Below are positions 35,201 to 42,607 of a stretch of DNA of 64,000 nucleotides, in pieces. How positions within the stretch are numbered: the first letter of the stretch is position 1; the number at the start of each line of letters is the position of its first letter. Under the pieces are notes generated by a model. That model saw only the letters and a list, made by a program, of their open reading frames with translations. It was not told where the DNA came from and made no database searches. A program made the translations under genes and the position numbers. The stretch is from NCBI GenBank assembly GCA_040388625.1, contig JAZKBK010000006.1:482702-546701 (forward strand). Direction: 5' to 3'. The DNA is from Gemmatimonadota bacterium. Lineage in GTDB: Bacteria; Gemmatimonadota; Gemmatimonadetes; Gemmatimonadales; Gemmatimonadaceae.

Positions 35201-35608
35201 GGGTGGCCGTGGCCGATGGAGAAGGAGGAGATACTGGAGCGACTCGTTGCGTTGCACGACGAGCGCGTCGAGGAAGAAAGTCGCGGTGTGATCCGCTGGC
35301 TCCGGCCGGAGTATCAGATCCCGCGCTTCGCGCCAGCCGCGACCGCGCTGACGCTCGCGATTCCGGACGCCGAAGCGCCGGCCGTTGCCGCAGCCGCGCT
35401 CCCCGCGTGGCCGTCGACCGCCGTGGAGCAGCTTTCGGCGATCGGTGCACTTGTCGCCCAGCGCCCGCTCGGGGCAGACGAGATCGCCGCCAGTTTCAGC
35501 GGCGCACAGCGCGCGCTCGTCGCGCGGCATCTGGAGACGCTGGCGCTGATGGGCGAGGTGACGCAGGACCAGGATGGGAGGTACGGAGTGGCGCGGAAGG
35601 TGGCGTAG
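32285..35608 (+). CDS. Type IIL (MmeI-like) restriction-modification enzyme, single polypeptide
   Basis: 1107 residues combining cutting and methylation. The start at 32285 (MTFPSEAPARLRELAQAW) fits the family. Nuclease: NFIDCWKSGHFAIEAKAS supplies the D-x(n)-ExK site (Asp73, Glu83, Lys85). A helical spacer follows. The N6-adenine methyltransferase has FLDPACGSGNFL at about 388 (SAM binding) and NPPY at about 547 (catalytic). A target-recognition domain occupies about 620-900 and a C-terminal helical region follows. In this family methylation of one strand protects host DNA and the same domain directs cleavage. The segment about 33890-34860 is clearly AT-richer (two rows counted at 43-45% GC against 62% upstream), as if the recognition domain had been exchanged. 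No separate R or M gene is nearby. It is divergent from the NRAMP operon. Confidence 0.9.
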   Translation: MTFPSEAPARLRELAQAWAGTTVNERAAFQTWMLRFCEALGVATPDPPTASYRFELPVQVMDREGRESTNFIDCWKSGHFAIEAKASGDDRRNDSLLRKAFGQVRNYVAYVSGDAPPYLMVLDVPRTLIVWDRWSGAYGDFAAGRRIALNTLHDRPEDIQLLYDIFVDPSVRDPRGKAQVVTREIAAGLAELAAELETRGLDTERVARFLMRCVFSCFAEDVGLLPENLFRRTLETARSSGDHERLTMALTSLWKTMDSGGMFGAELLHRFNGHFFKTVEALPLAARDVDLLIDAAKHDWSRVEPSIFGTLLVRALDPEERHRLGAEYTPRAYIERLVEPTVIEPIRERWTAVQAAALQLEDTGRARDRTKAIKQIREFHEWMRGLSFLDPACGSGNFLYVTMAAVKRIEHEVMNEIARLSHGQGGLVLDEVHPRQFHGIEVKPWAREIAELTLWIGYHQFWRESHGGRTPPDPILEDTGTIECRDAVLAWDEIVHRPERDRPDPTPRIVSPITGEMIPDPNAKLKYYEYVGGRQAEWPRADFIIGNPPYMGVQRQRASMGWGYIDALRSVYSTIPDGADFVMYWWWRTAKRVGRGETIRAGLITTNSIVQSLNRKVVEEATENNAEVVWVIRDHPWGDTSNDAAVRVTFTVIAPTAQSHRIITVDDRANITASEQYTEPLNSDFTPLANVGQSATVSLLANRGMSFRGAAIVGEGFMVPSAAAPGLVRDADPTRQVLRPIRNGRDITQRPRGDWVIDFGSMSEAEARGFPQLYDIVRTRVRPAREAQADVGRRRFWWRFGRSNEDMRNGLRNLSRFVATPMTSKHRFFVWLEPEILPDQGIIAIASDKAVMLGILSSIIHVTWSLAAGGRLGVGNDPRYNNSLTFESFPFPLPTTDQAESVSTLAERLDSHRKSAIARDERVTMTGMYNVVEKLRSGAALTPKERVIHEIAACGVLRDMHDELDALVAESYGWPWPMEKEEILERLVALHDERVEEESRGVIRWLRPEYQIPRFAPAATALTLAIPDAEAPAVAAAALPAWPSTAVEQLSAIGALVAQRPLGADEIAASFSGAQRALVARHLETLALMGEVTQDQDGRYGVARKVA

Positions 35609-35723
35609 GAGGGATTGCGTTGCGCTTTTCGCACGACGGCTAAGAGCTTCGGTCGACGGAGATCTGGTACCGCGCCATCGATCGTACGGGTGAATATTGC
35701 AGATCATGACTATAGCGATCGCG

Positions 35724-35782
35724 TTGAAGGTTTGCGACGGCTTGCCATATAGCCATATCCTGCGTATGGTTATCCATATGAA
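35724..35782 (+). promoter_or_regulatory. Putative promoter and operator of the vapBC-like operon
   Basis: TTGAAG (35724-35729) and TATAGC (35748-35753) with 18-base spacing. CCATA or its complement occurs four times, at 35745, 35753, 35765 (TATGG) and 35774, overlapping the -10 and the ATG. Such arrays suit ribbon-helix-helix antitoxins that repress their own promoter. Confidence 0.45.
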
Positions 35783-36005
35783 GACCACGCTCAACATCGA
35801 CGATCAGGTCATGAAGCAGTTGCGGCGCGAAGCAGCGCGGCTGGACACGACCATGTCGGAACTGGTCGAAACTGCACTTCGACGGCTGCTCACACCGCAG
35901 AACGCCACGAAACCGCTGCCGCCTCTTCCAGTTTTTCACGCAGGACGCACACTTGTGGATGTCGCGAATCGTGATGCGCTGTATGATCTGATGGATGGAC
36001 GTTGA
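35778..36005 (+). CDS. Ribbon-helix-helix antitoxin, VapB-like
   Basis: 75 residues from the ATG at 35778. The beta strand MKTTLNIDDQVMKQLRREAA and helix TMSELVETALRRLL are the ribbon-helix-helix DNA-binding fold; the C-terminal tail (PLPVFHAGRTLVDVANRDAL) is the usual toxin-binding part. The stop is immediately followed by the GTG of the PIN-domain gene. Expected to neutralise the toxin and to repress the operon through the CCATA repeats upstream. Confidence 0.88.
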   Translation: MKTTLNIDDQVMKQLRREAARLDTTMSELVETALRRLLTPQNATKPLPPLPVFHAGRTLVDVANRDALYDLMDGR

Positions 36006-36449
36006 GTGTTTGTTGTCGACACAAATATCCTGGTCTATGCTGCCAACAAGACTTCACCGGAACACGCCCGCTGCCGTTCGCAGCTGGAAGCGTGGCGGTC
36101 GCTTGCAGGAGCGTGGTATCTCACGTGGGGCATCTGTTATGAATTCCTGCGCGTCACTACACATCCGCGAGTATTGGAGCGACCGCTGGCGGCGGTCGAC
36201 GCATGGGGATTCATTCAGAGTGTGCTGGCGTCGCCCGGGGTGAGCCTGCTCGTACCAACGATGCGGCACCAGGCGGTCGTGACTGAGCTGATAGGTCTCG
36301 TGCCGGAGTTACGAGGGAACCTGATGCACGATGCGACCACAGCCGCGCTGATGCGCGAGCACGGCATCCGGCGAATCTACACGCGAGACGCCGACTTTCA
36401 TCGGTTCCCCGACATCGAACCGATCGACCCGCTCGTAATCGCCCGGTAG
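36006..36449 (+). CDS. PIN-domain ribonuclease toxin, VapC-like
   Basis: 147 residues from a GTG directly abutting the antitoxin stop. The first acidic residue is in FVVDTNILVYAAN (Asp5), then a Glu in WGICYEFLRVTTHP, and near the C-terminus MHDATTAALMREHGIRRIYTRDADFH with the remaining acidic residues. This is the PIN active site that cleaves RNA, in VapC toxins often tRNA or rRNA. Length is normal and no damage is seen. Located next to the restriction enzyme in a small defence island. Confidence 0.9.
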   Translation: MFVVDTNILVYAANKTSPEHARCRSQLEAWRSLAGAWYLTWGICYEFLRVTTHPRVLERPLAAVDAWGFIQSVLASPGVSLLVPTMRHQAVVTELIGLVPELRGNLMHDATTAALMREHGIRRIYTRDADFHRFPDIEPIDPLVIAR

Positions 36450-36466
36450 CTACTACCAGATGAAAG

Positions 36467-36491
36467 TGGCGCAATTCTGAATATTGCGCCA
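36467..36491 (+). terminator. Hairpin downstream of the toxin-antitoxin operon
   Basis: TGGCGCAAT and ATTGCGCCA form a perfect 9-bp stem with a seven-base loop, 18 bp after the toxin stop. It is followed by A residues rather than T, so it is a better rho-independent terminator for the opposite strand; a role in ending vapBC transcripts is tentative. Confidence 0.45.
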
Positions 36492-36572
36492 AAAAGGTGG
36501 CGCGATCGGACTTCATGCGCCAGGACAAGCCGACGCAGGCAGCCCGAGCATGCTGAATCGTCAGTCACATGC

Positions 36573-36604
36573 TTGACATTCGGTAAGCATGTACTTACCG
36601 TAAG
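36573..36604 (+). promoter_or_regulatory. Promoter and palindromic operator of the ArsR-type operon
   Basis: Consensus TTGACA at 36573-36578, then 17 bases, then TACCGT at 36596-36601, which puts transcription start at about the ATG (36607), so the mRNA may be leaderless. The spacer and -10 contain a perfect palindrome CGGTAAG-CATGTA-CTTACCG (36581-36600), and CTTAC/GTAAG repeats again to 36604. This fits autorepression by the downstream ArsR protein. Confidence 0.6.
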
Positions 36605-36606
36605 TT

Positions 36607-36936
36607 ATGGCTTACACATCAGCCCTGACCGCCCTCGCCGATCCGACCCGCCGCGCAGTGTTCGAGCGCTTGCGCCGCGGACCGGTGCCGGTGGGAGTGA
36701 TCGCCGCGGGTCTTCCCGTCAGCAGGCCCGCCGTCTCGCAGCATCTCAGGGTGCTCAAGGATGCGGGCCTGGTGCGTGACGAAGCCGTCGGCACGCGCCG
36801 GCTCTATGCCGTCGATCCGCGTGGTATCGCGGAATTACGCGCGTGGCTGGACCGCTTCTGGGATCAGGCGCTCGACGCGTTCAAGGCTGAAGTCGAAGGC
36901 AAACCTCAACCGACGAAAAGGAAGAAATCACGATGA
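36607..36936 (+). CDS. ArsR-family transcriptional repressor
   Basis: 109 residues, a winged helix: MAYTSALTALADPTRRAVFE, RRGPVPVGVIAAGLPVSRPA, VSQHLRVLKDAGLVRDEAVG. It has no cysteine metal site, so it is of the non-metal type commonly paired with SRPBCC (AHSA1) proteins. The start lies within a few bases of the predicted transcription start, with no Shine-Dalgarno sequence. Its stop overlaps the next gene (ATGA). Likely binds the palindrome at 36581-36600. Confidence 0.92.
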   Translation: MAYTSALTALADPTRRAVFERLRRGPVPVGVIAAGLPVSRPAVSQHLRVLKDAGLVRDEAVGTRRLYAVDPRGIAELRAWLDRFWDQALDAFKAEVEGKPQPTKRKKSR

Positions 36937-37436
36937 CAGGCCCACGCACCGCAGCAACAGCGCCATCAGTTGCACCAGTTGTGAAGACGATCACCGTGAA
37001 AGCCACGCCTGCGCGTGCATTCGAGGTATTCACCGCCAACATGACCCGGTGGTGGCCGATCACCCATACGATCCGCAGGAGTGACGCGCCGATCGCCGAG
37101 GTCGTACTTGAGCCACGCGTGGGCGGTCGCTGGTACGAGCGCGGGACGGATGGTACGGAATGCGGCTGGGGCCACGTGATCGCGTGGGAGCCGCCGAACC
37201 GAGTCGTGCTCGCGTGGCAGATCAACGCCGAATGGAAGTTCGACCCTTCGCTGATCAGCGAAGTGGAAGTGCGGTTTCAGGCGCAGGGGACTGATACGAC
37301 ACTCGTGAGATTGGAGCACGGCAAGCTCGACGCTTTCGGAGAGGGCGCAGAGAAAGTACGCCAGGCGATTTCGTCGGAAGGCGGCTGGGGCGCGCTGTTG
37401 CAGGCTTACGCAGATGCTGTTGTGAAGGTCGCGTGA
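36933..37436 (+). CDS. SRPBCC (AHSA1-like) domain protein
   Basis: 167 residues coupled to the ArsR gene by an ATGA overlap. The fold signature is KTITVKATPARAFEVFTANM, RWWPITHTIRR, EPRVGGRWYERGTDGTECGW, GHVIAWEPPNRVVLAWQINA and WGALLQAYADAV. These helix-grip proteins bind hydrophobic ligands; ArsR/SRPBCC pairs are very common, with unknown ligands in most cases. The ligand might act as inducer. Confidence 0.9.
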   Translation: MTGPRTAATAPSVAPVVKTITVKATPARAFEVFTANMTRWWPITHTIRRSDAPIAEVVLEPRVGGRWYERGTDGTECGWGHVIAWEPPNRVVLAWQINAEWKFDPSLISEVEVRFQAQGTDTTLVRLEHGKLDAFGEGAEKVRQAISSEGGWGALLQAYADAVVKVA

Positions 37437-37578
37437 GTGAAGCGGGCGCCGGGCTCATTCAGCGTCGGCAGTTCGAGCGCGATCGTTGTTCCGATAGTAG
37501 CCGACGATCGATCTTCGCCCGAACCCGATGTCTTGAAGGGCCCGGCGGCGGTGCGGCCAGGGCGTAGATTCCAGCGCT

Positions 37579-38907
37579 GTGCCAGAACACGCAACGGATC
37601 ACGCGGAGCGCGGTGGGCTTCCACCGGATAGACACACGAGGCGACGTGTATCACCAGCGGCGACGATACTTCTAGCCTTCGTCGCCGGCGGAGTGTCTGG
37701 CGCGATCTTTCCGCAGTTTGCGGGTGCGATCGGTCCCGTAGGAACGATCTGGGTCAAGGCGATCAGCGCACTGGTAGTACCACTGGTAGTCGCGTTGCTC
37801 ATCACGAGCATCGCGTCACTTGCCGACGCTGGCGCGGTCGGACGGCTTGGCGTGCGGGTGATTGGAGTCTTTCTTGCGCTCCTGTTCGGCGGCGCGGTGC
37901 TGATCGCAATCATGACGCCATGGCTGCTGACGTTGTTGCGCGTCACCGCCGGATCGACGGGAGCGCTCGCGGGGACCCGCGAAGTCGCGCCGGTAGTTGC
38001 AGCAGCGCCACACGCAGCGCCCGGCTTCTGGGACTGGATCGGCGCACTGATTCCGGCGAATCCCGTCGCCGCGGCGGCCAACGGCGCGCTGCTTCCGCTG
38101 GTGATCTTCACAGTTGCGTTCGGCGTCGGTGTCACCAGACTCGCGCCGGAATCGCGCGCACATCTCGTCGGCTTCTTTCGTGGTGTTGCCGACGTCATGC
38201 TCGAGCTCGTACGCTGGGTACTATGGATCGCGCCGATCGGCGTATTCGGCCTGGCATACGCACTCGGCGCACGCACAGGATTCGGCGGCGCGCACGCAAT
38301 CATCGCGCTGCTGATACTCGTCGCGATTGCGTGCCTCGTCTACACGTGCGCGTTGTATGTGGTCGCCGTCGTGGTGGGCCGAGTTCCGCTGGTCAGGTTC
38401 GCGCGCGCCATTGCGCCGGCGCAGGTCGTAGGATTCAGCTCACGATCTTCACTCGCGACACTTCCCGCGATGATCGAAGCGGGCAAGCTGCAGCTTGGTC
38501 TTCCTGCGGCCGCGACAGGCTTCGTGCTTCCGCTCGCAGTTTCGACCTTCAAGCTCGGTGCAACCATCGCGATCACGACCAGCAGTCTGTTCCTGGCTCG
38601 GATCTACGGCGTGACGATAACGCCCGCCGAGGTCGCTTCGATTGCGATGTCTGCAGTGTTGCTCAGCTTCAGTGTGCCGGGCATTCCAGGCGGCGTGCTG
38701 CTCGTCATGGTACCGGTGCTGACGAGTGTCGGGATACCGGCGGAAGGTATAGGAATTCTGCTTGCCGTGGATGTGATTCCGGACATGTTCAGAACTGTTA
38801 CGAATGTTACGGCGGATATGGTGGCGGCTGTCATTGTGGCGCCGCATAAAGTGACAGGCGCGGATACATCCGCGCCCCACATTCGCGGACCATCGATGCT
38901 CGGATGA
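37579..38907 (+). CDS. Dicarboxylate/amino acid:cation symporter (DAACS family)
   Basis: 442 residues from a GTG at 37579. After a basic leader there are eight helices plus re-entrant hairpins: WVKAISALVVPLVVALLITS, the serine-rich hairpin GFSSRSSLATLPAM, LPLAVSTFKLGATIAITTSS and LLAVDVIPDMFRTVTNVTAD. These are hallmarks of GltP/DctA-type Na or H coupled carriers of glutamate, aspartate or C4 dicarboxylates. The usual NMDG-type Asn/Asp substrate loop is replaced by STFKLGA, so the substrate is uncertain. Single gene, convergent with the M42 peptidase. Confidence 0.88.
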   Translation: MPEHATDHAERGGLPPDRHTRRRVSPAATILLAFVAGGVSGAIFPQFAGAIGPVGTIWVKAISALVVPLVVALLITSIASLADAGAVGRLGVRVIGVFLALLFGGAVLIAIMTPWLLTLLRVTAGSTGALAGTREVAPVVAAAPHAAPGFWDWIGALIPANPVAAAANGALLPLVIFTVAFGVGVTRLAPESRAHLVGFFRGVADVMLELVRWVLWIAPIGVFGLAYALGARTGFGGAHAIIALLILVAIACLVYTCALYVVAVVVGRVPLVRFARAIAPAQVVGFSSRSSLATLPAMIEAGKLQLGLPAAATGFVLPLAVSTFKLGATIAITTSSLFLARIYGVTITPAEVASIAMSAVLLSFSVPGIPGGVLLVMVPVLTSVGIPAEGIGILLAVDVIPDMFRTVTNVTADMVAAVIVAPHKVTGADTSAPHIRGPSMLG

Positions 38908-38951
38908 TCGGTCGTGAGCGGATCGATCGGAAAAGACGCCGGACAAGGTGG

Positions 38952-38971
38952 GGCAAGGACGCATCCTTGCC
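38952..38971. terminator. 8-bp hairpin between convergent genes
   Basis: GGCAAGGA, loop CGCA, TCCTTGCC, between the symporter stop at 38907 and the peptidase stop at 39010. A short T-poor flank follows, so it is only a probable terminator. Confidence 0.45.
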
Positions 38972-39009
38972 TGTTACCTACCGTGTGATCGGGTAGGATT
39001 GCCGCCGCG

Positions 39010-41112
39010 TCACTGCGCCAGCACCCGCACCAGCCGCGCCAGCGACATCAAATCATTGAGATCCAGCACCTCCGCGGGCGAATGACTGTACCGGCCCGGC
39101 CATCCGAGCTGGGCACCGATCGCGCCCTTCGCCACGAATGGAACGGCGTCGGTCGATCCCTTGGTCGTGCCCACCTGCAGCGGGATATGATTGCTGTGAG
39201 CGAGTGCGATGATACGGTCGCGTTCGCTCGGTAACACGATCATCCCGTCGTCCGACGCTCGCAATACCGGCCCTTCACCAAGCGGAGCGAAGGCGAAAAA
39301 TGGCGACTCCAACGGCGTATCTGACGACACGAAGGTGTCGATCGCGTATGCGTGCTGCACCGACGTCCCGATGTATTGCGCGGCAGCTGCCGCACCGAAG
39401 AGTCCGACTTCTTCCTCGACCGACCAGACGAAGATGACCTTGTGCGTCAGCTTTGCCGGATCCATCTCTGCAAGCGCCAGCAACAGGGCAGTGTCACCCG
39501 CCCTGTCATCCAGTGCGCGTGCGGTGAACCGTGTCGCAGCGAGACGTTCGCCGCGCTTGTATGCGGTAACAACCAGCCCGGGACGTACACCGTGCGTGAC
39601 GAGTGCAGCCGAATCCATCCCGAACCATGCGCGCATGACGTCGGGGCGGCGCACCTTCGCCTGCTCGCGCGGTACGAAGACTCCGGGGAGTGATACGGGT
39701 GCCGCTGAGGCGGGTGCGTTACTGGTCGCCGGCCGGTCCAGAAACAACAGCGCGGGTTGGCCCTCCCATGCTGCGCCGTTGAGGCCGCCTTGCGACGTCA
39801 GCGTCACCGTTCCATCACGGTCGATGGATCGGACGATGTATCCCACTTCATCCATGTGCGCGAGAAAGACGCTCGTATCGCGATCCGGTCCCATCGACAG
39901 AATGAGGTTGCCTGCAGAGTCCTGTACTATCTGCTTGCGCGCCCATTCCGGCAATGCGCTGCGAATTGCATCGCGAACCGGAGATTCGCGCTCGCCGACC
40001 GCCGATAGCTCGGCAAGGCGTGTGAGAACGTCCGCAGCCACTGAAAGACTGTCGCGCGCGCGCGTTGCGACCGTCGCGGGAGGCCGCGGAAGCACAAGCC
40101 ATGGTGCTGGCGACGATACGTGTGCGGCAGCGCGCACCGCAAGGAGCAACGAATCCAGATCGCTCGAGCGGACGCTCTCCATGAGCGAGCCGGCGAAGCG
40201 CGCGCGCACCGCCATGCGCGACACTGCGTCGCTGTTCACCGCCGGAACGGATCTGGCGCGTGGAGCGAAGGGTGAGTGCGACACCGCTGCGCTGTCATCA
40301 CCCGACGCGCTTGCAGCGGCAACGATCATCGCCTCGTCGAACCTGCCCAGACGCGCCGCGGCAGCTTCCAGCCCGCTCCATCGAAAACTGCTCTGCGTGG
40401 ACAACACGAACACTGTCTCGCCCGCAGTGTGCGCATTGCCGCGCTGCGCTGCGTGCGCGACCGATGCCACCGCTGCACATCCCGCGCGGCCGCTCGCGTC
40501 GGCGCCCGCCACATGGTCAGTGTATGTCCACGGTGGAACGTCACGTACAACGGGATCGATCAGGGTGACGCCGAGCGCAGTTGCTTCGGCGCGAGATCTG
40601 ACGCCGACGTCTACCCATAGCTGGTCCACGTTCACGATCGACGTATCGCCGCGATGCTCCTGCGCGAAGTGAAGATTGTCCACGGCGACTACACCCGGGA
40701 TGGATCCATTCTTCGTCAACACCCGCACCTGCTGCGCCTGATGAAACTGATCCCAGAGTGGATGCGTCGCACCATTTCCGGCGCGATGCAATCGCAGATA
40801 GCCCTGATCAGTTATCTCACTCACGATGAACCCTGTATGATCGAGCCCGCATGCGATCAGCCGACGAGGGTGACCGCTCCCGACTGTCATGACGAGATTG
40901 CCGAGTGCGTCGCGGCGCCAGTGATTGTCCGCGGCCATCACCGCATCCGTGATGCGGGATTCGTCTCCGGGCGGTGCGTCGTAAGCAAGCCAGGAAGCAA
41001 TTGCGGCAACTGACGCGGGATCGCCTGACGGGCGAGGCGCATTCTGCGCCGCTGCTCCTGAAGTGAGTAGGAGCACCGAAGCGCCGGCGGCAATAACGAG
41101 CGAGAGACGCAC
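39010..41112 (-). CDS. Secreted tandem M42-type aminopeptidase with degenerate N-terminal copy
   Basis: 700 residues with a signal peptide (MRLSLVIAAGASVLLLTSGA, cleavage AAQ). The C-terminal half, about 355-700, has the full dinuclear metal site of M42/M28-type peptidases: His in LAHMDEVGY, Asp in ALDDRAGD, Glu pair in VEEEVG, Asp in AIDTF and His in YSHSPAE. The N-terminal half shows the same plan (GNLVMTVGSGHPRRLIACGL, DQGYLRL, AGADASGRAG, STQSSFRWSG), but the His, one Asp and the Glu pair are replaced. It looks like a duplication-fusion in which the first copy lost catalysis and may now shape assembly or substrate access. It lies 100 bp from the permease gene upstream. Confidence 0.85.
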   Translation of the reverse strand: MRLSLVIAAGASVLLLTSGAAAQNAPRPSGDPASVAAIASWLAYDAPPGDESRITDAVMAADNHWRRDALGNLVMTVGSGHPRRLIACGLDHTGFIVSEITDQGYLRLHRAGNGATHPLWDQFHQAQQVRVLTKNGSIPGVVAVDNLHFAQEHRGDTSIVNVDQLWVDVGVRSRAEATALGVTLIDPVVRDVPPWTYTDHVAGADASGRAGCAAVASVAHAAQRGNAHTAGETVFVLSTQSSFRWSGLEAAAARLGRFDEAMIVAAASASGDDSAAVSHSPFAPRARSVPAVNSDAVSRMAVRARFAGSLMESVRSSDLDSLLLAVRAAAHVSSPAPWLVLPRPPATVATRARDSLSVAADVLTRLAELSAVGERESPVRDAIRSALPEWARKQIVQDSAGNLILSMGPDRDTSVFLAHMDEVGYIVRSIDRDGTVTLTSQGGLNGAAWEGQPALLFLDRPATSNAPASAAPVSLPGVFVPREQAKVRRPDVMRAWFGMDSAALVTHGVRPGLVVTAYKRGERLAATRFTARALDDRAGDTALLLALAEMDPAKLTHKVIFVWSVEEEVGLFGAAAAAQYIGTSVQHAYAIDTFVSSDTPLESPFFAFAPLGEGPVLRASDDGMIVLPSERDRIIALAHSNHIPLQVGTTKGSTDAVPFVAKGAIGAQLGWPGRYSHSPAEVLDLNDLMSLARLVRVLAQ

Positions 41113-41213
41113 GAAGAGTCCTTTGATGGGATGCGAAAAACTTACGACTCCCGACGGTCGTCTGCTGGCACAGCAATCTCACCCCGGCCCCGACGCTCTG
41201 CGGGGCACGTCAC

Positions 41214-42455
41214 CTACTCGTGGCGGATCGCGTCGATTGGAGAGAGCCGCGCGGCGCGCATTGCGGGATACATGCCGAACGTGAGTCCGACGACGGACGC
41301 AGCAACGGCGGCGGTAGCGATCGTCGCTGGCGAAACTGCGGCGTACATCGGTATGGTCGTTGCAAAGCGCCTGGCGAGTGCCGCCAGCGCAAACGCGCCC
41401 GACAGGCCGAGCACGGTGCCAACTCCGGTGCCGGCGCTGGCCAGCGCGAGCGACTCGGCGAGAAACTGCACGAGAATATCGCGACGCGTGGCACCGACGG
41501 CCTTGCGCACGCCGATCTCACGCGTCCGCTCCGTGACGCTCGCGAGCAGGACGTTCATGATCCCCACGCCGCCGACTACGAGCGATACGCCGGCCAGAGC
41601 GCCCATTACGAGCTTGAATATCAGCAGTGCGTTGTTCACCTGCGCCAGTCGCGCGGCTTCCAGCTCGACGTCGACGCGCTTCTGCCAGTTCGGGAATTTC
41701 CCCGCGAGCCATCCGTCCACCAGGTCGCGCACCTCTCCGACTCCCTCGATGCTTCGCGCGCGGACGGCCAGCGTCGGTGTAATCACTCCACTTGGCTCGA
41801 ACGTCGTCGAAGCGGCCAGAATGGGGACATACACGTCGAAGAGCCGCTCGCCAACGTATGGAGGCATGATACCGATCACCGTCAGCGGGCGACCATGCAC
41901 GCGCACCGTCGCGCCGAGCATTCGCGATGGATCGCCGGTGCGCGACAGCTGCGCGGCCAGATTGTGCGACAGGACCACGACAGGCGCATCGCGGCGAGCC
42001 TCGGCGTCGGTGAAGTAGCGGCCCGTCTCCACGTCCTTGCGCCGGAACGTGACGAAGTTCGGAAGGGTTGCGTTCACGCGTACGGCGTGCGGTGCGGCCT
42101 GCGGCGACATGATGATCGCGCGTCCCGATGCGGACATCGACACGTCACCGCTCGGGCCGACTACGTCCTGCAACTCAGCGGCGTCCTGCAGCGTGAAGAT
42201 GGGATAGCCCGATACCGGAAAGCTGAATCCGTCGCGAATCTCGCTCGTGCGGGACGCAATATTCACAGTCTGCACGTCGGTCGTCACCGCCAGCGACTCC
42301 CGGGCGTAATTCCCGAGTCCGTCGCCCAGTGCCAGCGTCATGATCACCGACGCGACGCCGATGATGATCCCGAGCGTCGCCAATCCCGTCCGCATCGGGT
42401 TGATGCCGAGTGCGCGCAGGCCCTGGAATAGCGATTCGCGAATCGCGCGCTGCAT
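41214..42455 (-). CDS. MacB/FtsX-type ABC transporter permease
   Basis: 413 residues. Helix 1 follows GLRALGINPMRTGLATLGII, then a large periplasmic MacB_PCD domain (about 50-270), and the C-terminal FtsX core with VSLVVGGVGIMNVLLASVTE, RTREIGVRKAVGATRRDIL and PAMRAARLSPIDAIRHE. It would act as an export or mechanotransmission permease with an ATPase and perhaps an HlyD-type adaptor; neither is adjacent here. It is divergent from the histidine kinase gene, so it may be controlled by that two-component system (inference). Confidence 0.92.
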   Translation of the reverse strand: MQRAIRESLFQGLRALGINPMRTGLATLGIIIGVASVIMTLALGDGLGNYARESLAVTTDVQTVNIASRTSEIRDGFSFPVSGYPIFTLQDAAELQDVVGPSGDVSMSASGRAIIMSPQAAPHAVRVNATLPNFVTFRRKDVETGRYFTDAEARRDAPVVVLSHNLAAQLSRTGDPSRMLGATVRVHGRPLTVIGIMPPYVGERLFDVYVPILAASTTFEPSGVITPTLAVRARSIEGVGEVRDLVDGWLAGKFPNWQKRVDVELEAARLAQVNNALLIFKLVMGALAGVSLVVGGVGIMNVLLASVTERTREIGVRKAVGATRRDILVQFLAESLALASAGTGVGTVLGLSGAFALAALARRFATTIPMYAAVSPATIATAAVAASVVGLTFGMYPAMRAARLSPIDAIRHE

Positions 42456-42607
42456 GTCAGTCCGAGCTCCGTCGGTACATGGTCATGACGGAAGCTGCGG
42501 CCCCGCGCAAAGCTGCGCCATCGTCCGGACGTAGTCATGCGATCTACAACTTTTGGTTGATACCACCACCGAGCCGGGCGCTCAGTCGCTCGAATGTGCC
42601 TTTTCGC

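Noticed and set aside
35640-35777. Short gene before the antitoxin from the longer reading starting at 35697
   Set aside because: The extra 27 residues precede the ribbon-helix-helix start and overlap the predicted promoter and operator.
37406-37654. Open frame on the minus strand opposite the SRPBCC end and the symporter start
   Set aside because: It overlaps two well-supported genes on the other strand, has no Shine-Dalgarno sequence and no recognised motif.
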